Assembly (NCBI RefSeq): GCF_028858725.1
Contig: NC_084775.1
Coordinates: forward strand, 15,459,597 to 15,523,596
DNA length: 64,000 nt
Origin: Colius striatus
Lineage: Eukaryota; Chordata; Aves; Coliiformes; Coliidae
Direction: 5' to 3'
In this document: positions 1 to 10,330 of the stretch, piece by piece
Layout of the letters: each line of letters begins with the position of its first letter
Position numbering within the stretch: position 1 is the stretch's first letter
The notes under the pieces: model-generated
The model's database searches: none
Seen by the model: the letters and a program-made list of their open reading frames with translations, nothing else
Told to the model about the DNA's origin: nothing
Position numbers and translations under genes: made by a program

Positions 1-132
1 TATACTTCTTTCTTGAAATCATCACCTTGGGTGACTGTGGCTTTGATTCCTTCCTCACTTGTCCCAATATGTGGACAAGTGAGTGAGCTTCTACAGACAG
101 TATTTCCCAGTGAGTGTGTGTTCTTGCTCCAG

Positions 133-3100
133 GGAGGTTTGATGACTCTCTGATCCGCCATCAGGTGAAGTACCTGGGCCTGATGGAGCACCTGCGGGTG
201 CGGCGCGCCGGCTTCGCCTACCGCCGCAAGTACGAGCTCTTCCTGCAAAGGTAACTGCAGCCCCTCTGCTCCCCAGCCCTGGAGCAGCCCCTGGAGCAGC
301 CCCCTCTGCTCCCCAGCCCCTGGAGCAGCCCCCCTGGAGCAGCCCCCTCAGCTCCCCAGCCCCTGGAGCAGCCCCCCTGGAGCAGCCCCCTCAGCTCCCC
401 AGCCCCTGGAGCAGCCCCCCTGGAGCAGCCCCCTCAGCTCCCCAGCCCCCCTGGAGCAGCCCCCTCAGCTCCCCAGCCCCTGGAGCAGCCCCCTCAGCTC
501 CCCAGCCCCTGGAGCAGCCCCTCAGCTCCCCAGCCCCTGGAGCAGCCCCTCTGCTCCCCAGCCCCTGGAGCAGCCCCCCTGGAGCAGCCCCCTCTGCTCC
601 CCAGCCCCTGGAGCAGCCCCCCTGGAGCAGCCCCCTCTGCTCCCCAGCCCCTGGAGCAGCCCCCCTGGAGCAGCCCCCTCAGCTCCCCAGCTCCTGGAGC
701 AGCCCCCTCAGCTCCCCAGCTCCTGGAGCAGCCCCTCAGCTCCCTAGCCCCTGGAGCAGCCCCCTGGAGCAGCCCCCTCTGCTCCCCAGCCCCCCTGGAG
801 CAGCCCCCCTGGAGCAGCCCCTCTGCTCCCCAGCTCTGGAGCCCTGCCCTCCCACACAGGCTGCCTGCCAAGGCTTGGTGACTTGGCAAGCCCCTGCAAG
901 AGGAGGTGTGGGGGTGTCAGCAGACACTTGGCTGCATCAGATCACCCTCATGTGTGTCTGGTCTGTAGCCACTTTAATGTGCTTTGGTATCTTCTGCCTT
1001 GAATCAAGCAGCAGGAATTGGAGGGGCAGAGTTTCAGGAAGGGGGTTCCTCAAACCTCAAGTCATTTGTGTTGATGCCTCGTTGCTGTTGCAGATATAAA
1101 TCCCTCTGTCCAGCTACCTGGCCACACTGGCACGGGCCAGCAGCTGAGGGTGTGGAGAGGCTCATCAAGCATATTGGTTACAAACCTGAGGAATACAAAC
1201 TAGGAAGGTAAACTTCTCTTCTCTGGCTGTGATCTCAGCTGCTCAGCTGCATGCTGCTTGCCACGTTTGATCCTCTGTCCTGTCTGACTGCAAGCCACCA
1301 CGTGGCCCTTCCCAGAGGGCTGCAAGAGGTAGTGGTGTGAACAAAGCCCTTTGGTCTGGCTCTTGCTTGACCATGTGAACTTGGCAGAGCTGCCTGTCTG
1401 CAAACATGAGGGCTTCTGGTTAATGACCTCTTTAAAACAAGCCAAAGCACCTTCACCCTAAAGGTAGTCAATGCACAAGAGGCAATAGACAGATAAAAAG
1501 CCCAGGTGCTTACATTTCCCCTTTATTTTCTACCTTGTTGCTTCCATGGAAGCTCAAATCCAGCCACACTTCTTCCATCCCTGGGTTAGGGGGGGTGGGC
1601 TGCCCTGCTTCAGCTCCAGGTCTCCCTGTGTGCTTGGGCAGCCAGAGGCAACTCACCTCTCTTAGGCTTGGGTTCCTTAAACTGAACCACAACCTTGCTC
1701 TCCCTCCTAAAGACGAGGCACAGGGCAAGGCAGAGCTCTCTAATGTCAGCTTCAGCCTGTGGCTCTCAATCTATGAATTAATGCCTAGGATAGCAGCTAA
1801 GACAAGGAAACCTGTTCTCACTGTGCTTCAGCTGCTAATGCTGAGCTCCACAGCTTCTGGGAACCTTGCAGGGATCCCAGCACTGAGAATTACAAGTCCT
1901 GTGAAGACAAAACCCTTTGCACCCTTTCAGGATGTGCCAGCTAGGCAAAGGGTGGCTATGGAGGGAGGGGTAGCTTGTCAGCCTTCCAGCTAGCTGGAGG
2001 ACTCCAAGCCTCGTTAGGGCACCTGAAATGCTGGCTCCCTGTGAATGAGATGTTCATGGTCTCTTTTTCAGAACCAAAATATTCATCCGCTTCCCAAAGA
2101 CTCTGTTTGCTACTGAGGATGCATTTGAGATCAGAAAGCACTTGTTAGGTATGGCTGCAGATCCCTTCTCTGTGTACAGACCAAGCAGCAGAGCCTGGGG
2201 GAGCTGTGTTGCTGGGCTCCAGGCTCATGCAGCAGATGCAGGGTGGTGAGAGCAGAGCCCCCTGGTCTGCACAGCTCTGGAGAGCACAAGCAGAACTCAG
2301 TCATCTTTTTCCAGCCTGGGGAGAAATCACCAGCTGTATTGCTTGAGTTCTAGATACACATCTCCTTTAAAGCTCCTCAGTCCCCCTGGTAACTGTTGGT
2401 CCCACTCTAGAAGCACTGAATCCCTCGCCCTGGGACTGGGAGAGCACCAGTCCCACCCCAGTGTTACCTCTTTGTGTGAAATGCATCAAATGCAGGGGGC
2501 TGCCCAAGGGCACGTGGAGCCACTCAGGCTTCTGGTCCTGCTGGTGTTTTGGCACCTCTGTTGCCCAGTGGCTCTGCAGACCCTTCTGTGCCTGGGCACG
2601 TGGTGTCTGTGCTGGGAGCACAGCTCCTGGCTGCTGGGATCCTCTCCATGGGAGCAACGTCTCTGCTTTTTCTTTTTGCCAGTCTCGAGACTTCAGGCCA
2701 AGTACAAAGGACGCCTTGGGAAAAGGGAGTACCAGAGGAAGAGAAAAGCAGGTGTGGGCTCTGCAACTGAGGAGTCTCTTTCTAAGACCTTTGTTTTTCA
2801 GTAGGAGTTGTGGCTTTGGGAGGTCACGAATCCAGGTTGCTGCAGATGGCACTCAGAGCTGCCCCCCAGGGCTGTGGGTGGTGGGGTGAGGTGACAGCTC
2901 GATGAGGAGCACTCACAGAGGTCCCCTTAGTTCTGTTTAGCTCCTCACCCCACGTGCTGCTCTTGGTGTCACCCAGGCATCAGCAGTGGGAACGGCTCTG
3001 CACACCCTTTGCTGTGCATGGAGCATCTTCTGGGCTACTGACAACTTGCCCACTAAGTTTTAGGGAGACAAACCCTCTTCCCAGAGTGGGCAGGCTGACC

Positions 3101-6100
3101 AAGCATGCTGCAGGCTCCAAGGGCAGCTCTCTGCAATGAGCTGCTTGCTGTGCACTGAGCATCACTGCCTCGATGTTGAGCCCTCCAGTGCAGGTTGTGC
3201 CACAGCAGTTACCACAGAGAAGGAAATAGTCCAGACTTCCTACCCTAAAGGGCAGGTGCTGAGGAGCTGCAAAACAGCTGTAACTTCTGGCTTGTGAATT
3301 TCCAAGGCTGTTATGGCACAGGACCTCTGATGCTAATGCAAGGACCTGATTAATTGTTGCAGCTATCAAGCTGGAGGCTTGCTGGCGAGGAGTGCTGGCA
3401 CGCAAACAGGCCAGGAAGAGGACGTGGGCAGTTCAGATCATCAGGAAGTAACTATCAGCGTGTGGTGCTCGTGGGGAGGGTTTTGGATGGTGGGTCTCAG
3501 CCACCATGGTCTCTGGACAATGAGTCCAGAGTACTGACAGTATAGTGAGTGAAAACCATCTCCTGCACACCCATTTCAAGCTGCCCCTGTAGCTGGGCTG
3601 GCTCAGAAATGCCTCTCAGCTCTTCAGGAGCTCGCTCCCAGCAAGTTCTGTTGCTCTGCTGGTTTGTACTGGAACAGAGGGTCTCCAAACCACTCCACTG
3701 CATGCATGTCCATCCTGTCCTCCCTCTCCACCCCCTTAAACCCAGCACAAGTGCAGTGGATCCTCGGTTTTAACTCCAAAGCAGTGTGTTTTGGGCAACA
3801 GAACTTGGGTCAAGTTGGGACTGTGAAGCTCAAGACTTCCATTGCTGTAACGTGGGTGACTGTCCCTGAGTTAATGTCAGTGTCTGTTACCCTGCTGCGT
3901 GCCTTGCCTTCCACTGCAAGCTGTGCTTCGGGTGTTTGTGCAGGTTCATCAACGGCTTCATCCACCGGCAGAGGCCGCTGTGCCCCGAGAACACGGGCTT
4001 TGTGCGGCTGGTGCAGTACAAGTACCTGCTGAGGCTCAGGGACCACGTCCCAAAGAACGTCTTGGACAAGAGCTGGCTGCAACCTCCTTCCATCCTGGAA
4101 GAGGTGAGTGTTGCTGCAGGATGGGCAGTGCTGAGCAGGGCTTGCTCTGGGGTCACTTCTGTGCACGATGCGCGTGGGAGAGGAGCAGGGACATGCTGAG
4201 GAGCAGGGACGTGCTGAGGGCTCGTGTCTCGAGGTGCCGTGGCACAGCCTCGCTGGGAGCCTCTGGCTGCGGGAGGATGGGAGTGGGGCAATGGTGCTGC
4301 TGTGTCTTCTAAAGAAGAGAGCTCTGTGCTCTTTTGTTTTCAGGCACACTGCCAAAAACAGTGAACTCATGAGCCCTGCTAAGGACATTAATGCCACAGA
4401 GTCTCAAGCTTGCAGCAGAGACCTGCAGCCCTTGATGCTGTCGGGGCTTTGGCAGGACAGGGAGCCTCAGGGTGGGATCTGGGCAAGCTCCCATCGCTTC
4501 CAGCAGAACTCTCCTTTAGAAACAGCTGCTGGCACTTGTTAGGGCCCCTTTGGTCCTGCTGGTGGCCCAGCTAGTACATGGCACTCCTCTACCAGCTCTG
4601 CAGGGGCTCTGGGTGAGGTGGGACAGGACCTTAGGAAGCTCAGACAGAAAGTGAAGAGCAAGCCAAGGGTGCCCCAGTCTTGTCTGGCAGGGACAGATGG
4701 GTTTTGCTGCTTTTGGTAACTTCACTAATGCCTCAGCCACTGTTCTTTATCCTTCAGTTACTGCTGGCTTTTAGCAAAGCTCTCTGAGAGGTGGGTCTCT
4801 GAGCTGAGGGAGCTCAAAGGGAGCTGTGACGTGACATTCAGCCCAGCTTGCAGCAGGCAGCGTGTGCTGGGGCTGCAGCAGGAGCTGCTGCCACAACTCT
4901 CTCTTCTTTTTTGTCTTTTCAATGCAGCTGTCTGAGATGCTGCAGAAAATGTGCATCAGGAACCTGGTCAGGAAATACTGCCAGGGGGTCACTGCTGAGA
5001 GGAAAGCACAGGTAACTGATCAGGGATGCAAATGTGCAAGTTGAAACACACTGTGCAGCTGTGAGGTCTGCTCTGAACGCCTGAGACACAGACTGCACGT
5101 CCTGACAGAGCCCTGCTCCTCACACTGAGCCTGCACTCAGGTGTCTGACTGGTGCCTGCAGTGTACAGACACAGTCCTGCAGCCCTGACACTGCACTTCA
5201 TGTGACTTGAACCATAAATAAGAGAAATCTGAAGGATTGTTTAGTCCCATTTATTGGGTGTGACACAGGAACAAGCTAAAGGTGTTGGCTGAGGTGCAGC
5301 GTGAGTCAGGCAGATCCTGCACGAGGGACAGGATGGTTCGTGCAGTTAGCAGGGCCCATGTTATCACCAGGGATGTTACTGATGGAGAGGCTCTGGCAGG
5401 GTAAAGGCTGCTCCTTCTCCCAACAGTTACAGCAGAAGGTGGTAGCAAGTGCTGTTTTCAGAGGGAAGAAGGAGGGCTACCTGCAGAGCATAAACCAGCC
5501 CTTCGTGGAGACCCGGCTGAGTGAGTACACAGGGTGAAACCCCTGGAACGGGTTTGGGGGGAGCAGGAGGTGAGGGGCCACAGGGGCTGACGGGGTGAAG
5601 CCAAGGAATGCAGCTTTGGGGTTTTGCTGGTGGCTGCCTGTTGCCTGCACTGACTTTCTCTTTCTGCTTTGCTTCTCAGAAGAGAGTGATATAAACCCCA
5701 AAGTGCTGCAGCTCATCCAGGGGGAGAAGATCAAGGTAAGGGAAGGACAGCTGGAGGTTGGCAGCCTCTCAGACCAGCTTCACTGGAGCTGGTTGGTCAG
5801 GCAGAGCCGTGTCCACAGCGTGGCTGTGGCAGGGCAGCCTGGGGAGCAGCAGCAGAGCAAGTGTGTCCTTGCTTTTCAATTGGCAACAAGTCTTAAAAGT
5901 GCACCTAGACAGAAATTATTGAAGCTGCCTTCTAATGAAAGCTTTAAGAAGCATCAGTGTTTGGGCTGTCAGAGGCAGAAATGCAGGTGTGTGCCTGCAC
6001 TTCCCATCACAGGGCACAGGTAAACCATGACCCTGCCATCAGCCCTTCCACCTGTAAAGAGCCCAGATGGTGATGGTGATGGGCTGGCAGCAGCTGTTGG

Positions 6101-9100
6101 GAGTGGGGATCTGCAGCCCCACGGGGCAGTGCTGCTGCTCCTTCCAGCACAGGGCCCTGCCAGAGGCAGAAATGCTGACACCAAGTCGTTGCTTTCAGTA
6201 CGTGACCCCCGTGATAAAATACGACAGGAACGGGTTCAAGGCGCGGGAGCGGCTGCTGGTGCTGACCCAGAGCTCAGCCTGTGTGGTGGAGATGGCCAAG
6301 ATCAAGCAGAAAATAGACTATGCCACGCTGAAAGGTACAGGGGGAGGTTGGTGTGGGACCCCTTCACCCCTTTCTGCCAGTGGCCCTGGGAGGGGAGGTG
6401 AATCCGTGCAGCTTTGGTGTTTCCAAGGTGTTTGAGGCAGTGGTGTGTGTGAGAGGCTCCCTCCTGGGGCTGGGGGAAGCTCTGGCTCAGCTGCCTCGAG
6501 TGTAAATGATGATGAGTAAGAGCACACAGCTCTCTGAAATCCTGATGTGGGGGAGGACATCACTTTCTGCTGAAATAGAGGGGAGGGAAAAACCAAACCC
6601 CAAAGAACCCTCCTGCAGGTGCTTCTAATCCTGCCACTGTCTGAGCTAGAGTCCAGGGGTGGAACAGACACCTCCTGCCTTCTCTTTCACCAAAGCAAAG
6701 GGAGCAGGGAAAGGTGTGCAACAAAGAACTGCTGCACTGTGCCCAAATAGCCACTGTTGGAAATGCACCTCAGAGAAAGATCCTCAGAGGAGACTCTTGA
6801 AAGCAGCAGCTGTGTTTTGCTCCAAGCAGGGGAATGTGTTTGTGCCCAGTTGTTGAGGCACAGTGATGCCCTTCAGGGAGGTGACTGTGATCAAGTCAGG
6901 GCTGGTGCCAGGGTGGGAGGGGGATGATGGGGCTGTGCAGCTGCCTCTGGGAGCTTCTCCTCTGATTCTTGGGTTTCTTTTGAAGGTATTTCCACCAGCA
7001 ACCTGAGTGATGGGATTGTGGTCATTCATGTTCCTGAGGACAACAAACAGAAGGTAGAAAACTGTAACACAGCAGCTGTGAGCTGGTGATTAGGAGCAAG
7101 GTCTTGTAGCTGCCACGTCTCCTGTCTGCCCACGAAGCACTGGGGCTGCACAGTTGCTGATGTTTTAGTCTGTCATCATGGACCTTTGCATTCCTGTCAT
7201 CTCACCAGGAAAGCTTTCCCTTCCCTTTATTTTAGAGCCCAGGGGACTGTTTAGCTTGGAGAAGACTGGGATTGGAGGCTGGGGATGATCTTGTCAATGC
7301 TGATCAGTCCCTGAAGGGTGGGTGGTGAGAGGATGGGGTCAGGCTTTGTTCTGTGCTGGCCAGTGACAGGAACAAGGAGAAACAGGCATGAGCTGGAACA
7401 CAGCAAGTTCTCTGTGTCTCTGTTTGCAGGGAGATGTGATACTTCAGTGTGAGCACATCTTCGAGACAGTCACTAAACTCTGTGTGCTGGCCAACAAGCA
7501 AAACCTTGTGAAAGTGGTGCAGGGAAGGTAAGGGAGGGAGGGAGTCGTGGGGGTGGGACTGTGCAAGCTGTGTTTCATGCAAGAACCTGCTCCAAAAGCT
7601 TTTAGGCCTGGGCTGCTTTGGTCAAAGCTATTGCTGCCACCCAGCAGGCAGTGCCCTGGCTGGGGAGGGCTGGGGCTGCAGCGTGGTTGGTTGTTTTCTG
7701 GGTCCCTTTGTAGGCACGGGGGGAACACGATGGGATGTGCTGCAACAGCAACAAAGATGCCATTAAGAATCATCACCAGCTTTTCCCTGCACTCGTGAAG
7801 CTTGTGGTGGCTGTGGCTGCACCTTCCTGGCTGTGCTGCTCTGTGACCCATCTGCCTAACCCCCAAACTCTCTGAGAGGTGCCTGTACCTCAAAACTGCT
7901 TTTCCTCAGGCTTGTGCTGATGTGACCTGAGTGTGAGGCCACGGCTTTAGCGGTTCCACAGGGGATCTTATTAGCAGCAGCTCTGAGGAAAGGCTGCTGG
8001 GCTGAGCCTCTGGGTCACTTCAGGATAAATGCTCCTCTCTTTAAGGGACTGCAGAGGCTCTGAAATGTGGTTGCTGGGCACAGGCCCCTTCTCAGTCACA
8101 CCAGCAAGCTGATGGCAGGGGGATGCAGACTGTCCCTCGGATCCCTGCACGGATTGAAGCTGGCACATGAAATCTGTGCTTCTGCTCCAGCTTTTCTCTC
8201 TGGCTTTTGCATTTCAGTTGTAATTAGATTCTGTCTGTTCAGTGGCTTTCTCCAGGTCAGATCTGCTTATCTTCTAGTGCTTAATTGCACCGGGAAATGC
8301 AAATGCCTGGCCCAGGCAGGGCTGCTCCATTCATCAAACCCTGCTGGGTTGTGTGGGGTAATGCAATTGTTGAGGAAATTCACCTAAGCTGGAGGGTTCT
8401 GATCTCCTAATCTAAGGAGATTTGCCAAGGGAACAGAAATAAAGGGGGCTTAGAGTAAAGGCTGTTGCCAGGGCAGAGTCTCAGGAGCGACTGTGTCCCC
8501 TCAGCCTGCAGTTCCGCATCGGCTCGGGGAAGGAGGGGACGATGGTGTTCACCGTGGGCCAGGAGCCTCAGGTCTTCAAAGCCAAAAATGGACAACTGAC
8601 AGTGGTAAGGCCTCAGCCAAGCACTGGGAGTGTGCCTGTGCCTCCCCTCTGGCACTCAGCCCCTGTGGGGAGCTCAGGAGCGGAGGCTGGCTGTGAGCAG
8701 AGCTGAGATGCCGCTGCCCTGGGGAGGGTGAGGTGGGGTAGATGGTCCTCGCTGTGCTGGAGCTGCAGCTCTGCACCTTGCATGTGAACTGGCACCGCCT
8801 GCTCTCACAAGCCAGCATGGGGAAAGGGAGCCTGAGCCCAAGTTCAAGGTGCACCTGCCAAAGGAGGCTTCAGGTGAAGTTTGGCACCTTTTGTTTGTGA
8901 GAGGCAAGTGGGGCTGCAGGAAGGAGGGAGCCTGTGGGTCTGAGCTGCCTCCCCCCTGAGCTCTGTGTGTCTGGTTACCCTGAGATGAGGTGGCACCCTG
9001 GGACCAGCTCTCCTAGCAGCCCCAGGTGAAGGGAGTTGCCTTTAGGTGCCAACTGTTGAACAGAACCAACACAGCCTCTTTCCCACAGGCAGATGTCATG

Positions 9101-9160
9101 GTTGCACATTGATTTAATGCCTCCTTCCTCTTCTCCTCCCAGGTGTCGACAAAGTCTTGA
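133..9160 (+). CDS. MYO1H: Unconventional myosin-Ih, 3' part (14 coding exons)
   Basis: This is the C-terminal half of a class I myosin, an actin-based motor that links membranes to the cytoskeleton. Exons: 133-250, 1094-1207, 2072-2148, 2683-2751, 3363-3447, 3944-4103, 4928-5011, 5427-5520, 5680-5735, 6199-6334, 6986-7053, 7430-7527, 8505-8604, 9143-9160. All have AG/GT borders and the frame stays open for about 424 residues to a TGA at 9158-9160. The first exons encode the end of the motor and converter ([11 protein letters not shown], then TKIFIR). The next encode three IQ-like calmodulin-binding neck segments ([31 protein letters not shown]), and the rest the basic TH1 lipid-binding tail. 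The very short last exon encodes VSTKS. MYO1C has the same architecture. I chose MYO1H because it lies tail-to-tail with KCTD10, as in other vertebrates. The motor head lies left of the window. Confidence 0.92.
254..842. repeat. GC-rich minisatellite in MYO1H intron
   Basis: This is a tandem array built from CCCCTGGAGCAGCC and CCTCAGCTCCCCAG blocks, arranged in a roughly 43-base higher-order unit with many partial units. It fills most of the intron after the exon ending at 250 and starts within about six bases of that 5' splice site. The + strand is C-rich and repeats an acceptor-like CTCCCCAG many times. Open frames read through it on the minus strand are artefacts of the repeat. Confidence 0.9.
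1208..2071. other. MYO1H intron, no feature seen
   Basis: This is an intron between two MYO1H exons. I saw no repeat, RNA gene or additional exon in it. Open frames here lack any recognisable protein. Confidence 0.6.
2683..4103 (+). other. MYO1H: MYO1H neck (IQ motif) exons
   Basis: Three consecutive exons (2683-2751, 3363-3447, 3944-4103) encode the light-chain-binding neck. Each repeat keeps a spaced hydrophobic and basic pattern ([45 protein letters not shown]). Only the third has IQ-like Ile/Gln order; the first two are degenerate, which is common in class I myosins. In this family such motifs bind calmodulin or calmodulin-like light chains. The third exon continues into the start of the TH1 tail (residues such as [11 protein letters not shown]). 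Confidence 0.75.
7246..7412 (+). mobile_element. CR1 LINE fragment in MYO1H intron
   Basis: This fragment has the CR1 3'-region signature also seen elsewhere in the window: a GTTTAGCTTGGAGAAGACTG block, then TGATCAGTCCCTGAAGGG, GGTCAGGCTTTGTTCTGTG and GAGCTGGAACACAGCAAG. It ends about 17 bases before the acceptor of the exon at 7430. It is truncated at both ends and has no coding capacity. Confidence 0.8.
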
Positions 9161-9335
9161 TGAGAAGCAGTTGCTGGCCATGGGCTTGGCCAGGAGCAGG
9201 AAGGAGCCTGCAGGCTGAGACCAGCACCCACAGCTCCTCTGGAATCTCTGATGCCACAGGGCTGCTGTCATTTGAGAGTTTGTTTGCATCTTTTAGGCTC
9301 TTTTTTTATAGCTTAAAACTCTTCAGCTCTACCTA

Positions 9336-9341
9336 AATAAA
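9336..9341 (+). terminator. Polyadenylation signal, MYO1H
   Basis: AATAAA lies 176 bases after the MYO1H stop and is followed within 25 bases by a TG-rich downstream element (GCTGTTGCTGTAAC). It is the most likely end of the transcript. Confidence 0.65.
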
Positions 9342-10285
9342 CACCCTGCTGTTGCTGTAACACTGCAGTGAGCACAGCTGCTCCTTGCACAGGCCCAGGG
9401 AAGTGGCTAAACCAGAGCTTTAAACTCTGCACGTGAAATGCCCATCTCTGTGCACTCAGGGAGGTCTGAGAGCTCTGAGGGCTCAGGAAGGGGTCACATG
9501 GAAGTCAAAAGACGTCTCTGGCTGTACTTCAGCTCCCAGCTCACCAGGAGAACATCAGCCAGAGCAGAGCACTGAGGTTAACAGTGGTCTGAAACCACCT
9601 TTTCTCTCAGGCACCGGCAGAGCCTTTAAACACAGCAGCTGGCCCTTCAGCTCTGAGGGTGATGGTTAAAGGCAGCAGCAGGGAGGGGGCTGGTGCAGCA
9701 GCACATGAAGCTGCTCAGCTGGAGATCCCTAAGCTGCTTTCTTGTCTGCTCTGAGCTGGGGCAAGATCTTTGCTGTTAGAGTACTGCTGTCCTGGTTCTC
9801 CCCATGCAGCAGCTCTGGGTGGTGCAGTGGAGCTGACCAGGATGAGCACCCTCCTGGTGCAATCTGCTCCAGAACGACTGCTCCCCGTCTCCTGCTGCTG
9901 AAGAACCTCTCTCTTCAGCCCCAGAGCTGAGACTCTGCTCTCAGGAGTGTGATGGACCCTGTGCTTCCCTCGAGGTGCGTGGGGGCAGCTACAAGGGGAT
10001 GGGGTGGGAGTGGGGACATGTCTGCTGCCTCATGTTGAGGCAAGTGTGTGTAGCTCCTGCTCCTATTGCTGTGGCCAGGCTCCAACTCCAGCCTGAAGCT
10101 AATTGACTTGCTGCCTTTAGCTCCTGTGCTCTGCAGCATCCTGAGAGCCACGTGGCTGGTGGCAGGAGGTAAAACCAATGACTGGGGGAGGGAGGAGGAG
10201 GAGGATGTCTGGTATTGCTGGCTCCAAGTTCCTCCCATGTCCATGAGGCCAGCTCCAAGGCCCATGAGGCCAGCTTGCTGCAAAC

Positions 10286-10291
10286 AATAAA
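10286..10291 (+). terminator. Distal + strand polyadenylation signal
   Basis: AATAAA lies 1.1 kb after the MYO1H stop. It could end a long MYO1H 3' UTR. It lies only 34 bases from a minus-strand AATAAA (10325-10330), so the two genes may have facing or overlapping 3' ends. Confidence 0.4.
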
Positions 10292-10324
10292 GTGACTCTC
10301 CTGTAAATATGAAATATCTTCTAA

Positions 10325-10330
10325 TTTATT
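10325..10330 (-). terminator. Distal polyadenylation signal for KCTD10
   Basis: AATAAA read on the minus strand. Together with the stop codon at 13396-13398 it would give a 3' UTR of about 3.1 kb. The proximal signal at 13261-13266 would give a very short one. Confidence 0.45.

Larger units (their letters stand above)
9161..10320 (+). other. MYO1H: MYO1H 3' UTR and 3' flank
   Basis: This is the region downstream of the MYO1H stop. A canonical AATAAA at 9336-9341 is followed by a GT-rich stretch and is the likely main polyadenylation signal, giving a 3' UTR of about 200 bases. A second AATAAA at 10286-10291 could serve a longer isoform. I saw no further coding sequence. Confidence 0.6.

Noticed and set aside
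494-889. Gly/Leu/Arg-rich minus-strand repeat protein
   Set aside because: Product of the MYO1H intron minisatellite.
133-9160. Identity as MYO1C rather than MYO1H
   Set aside because: The proteins are similar, but the position next to KCTD10, UBE3B, MMAB and MVK is the MYO1H locus.
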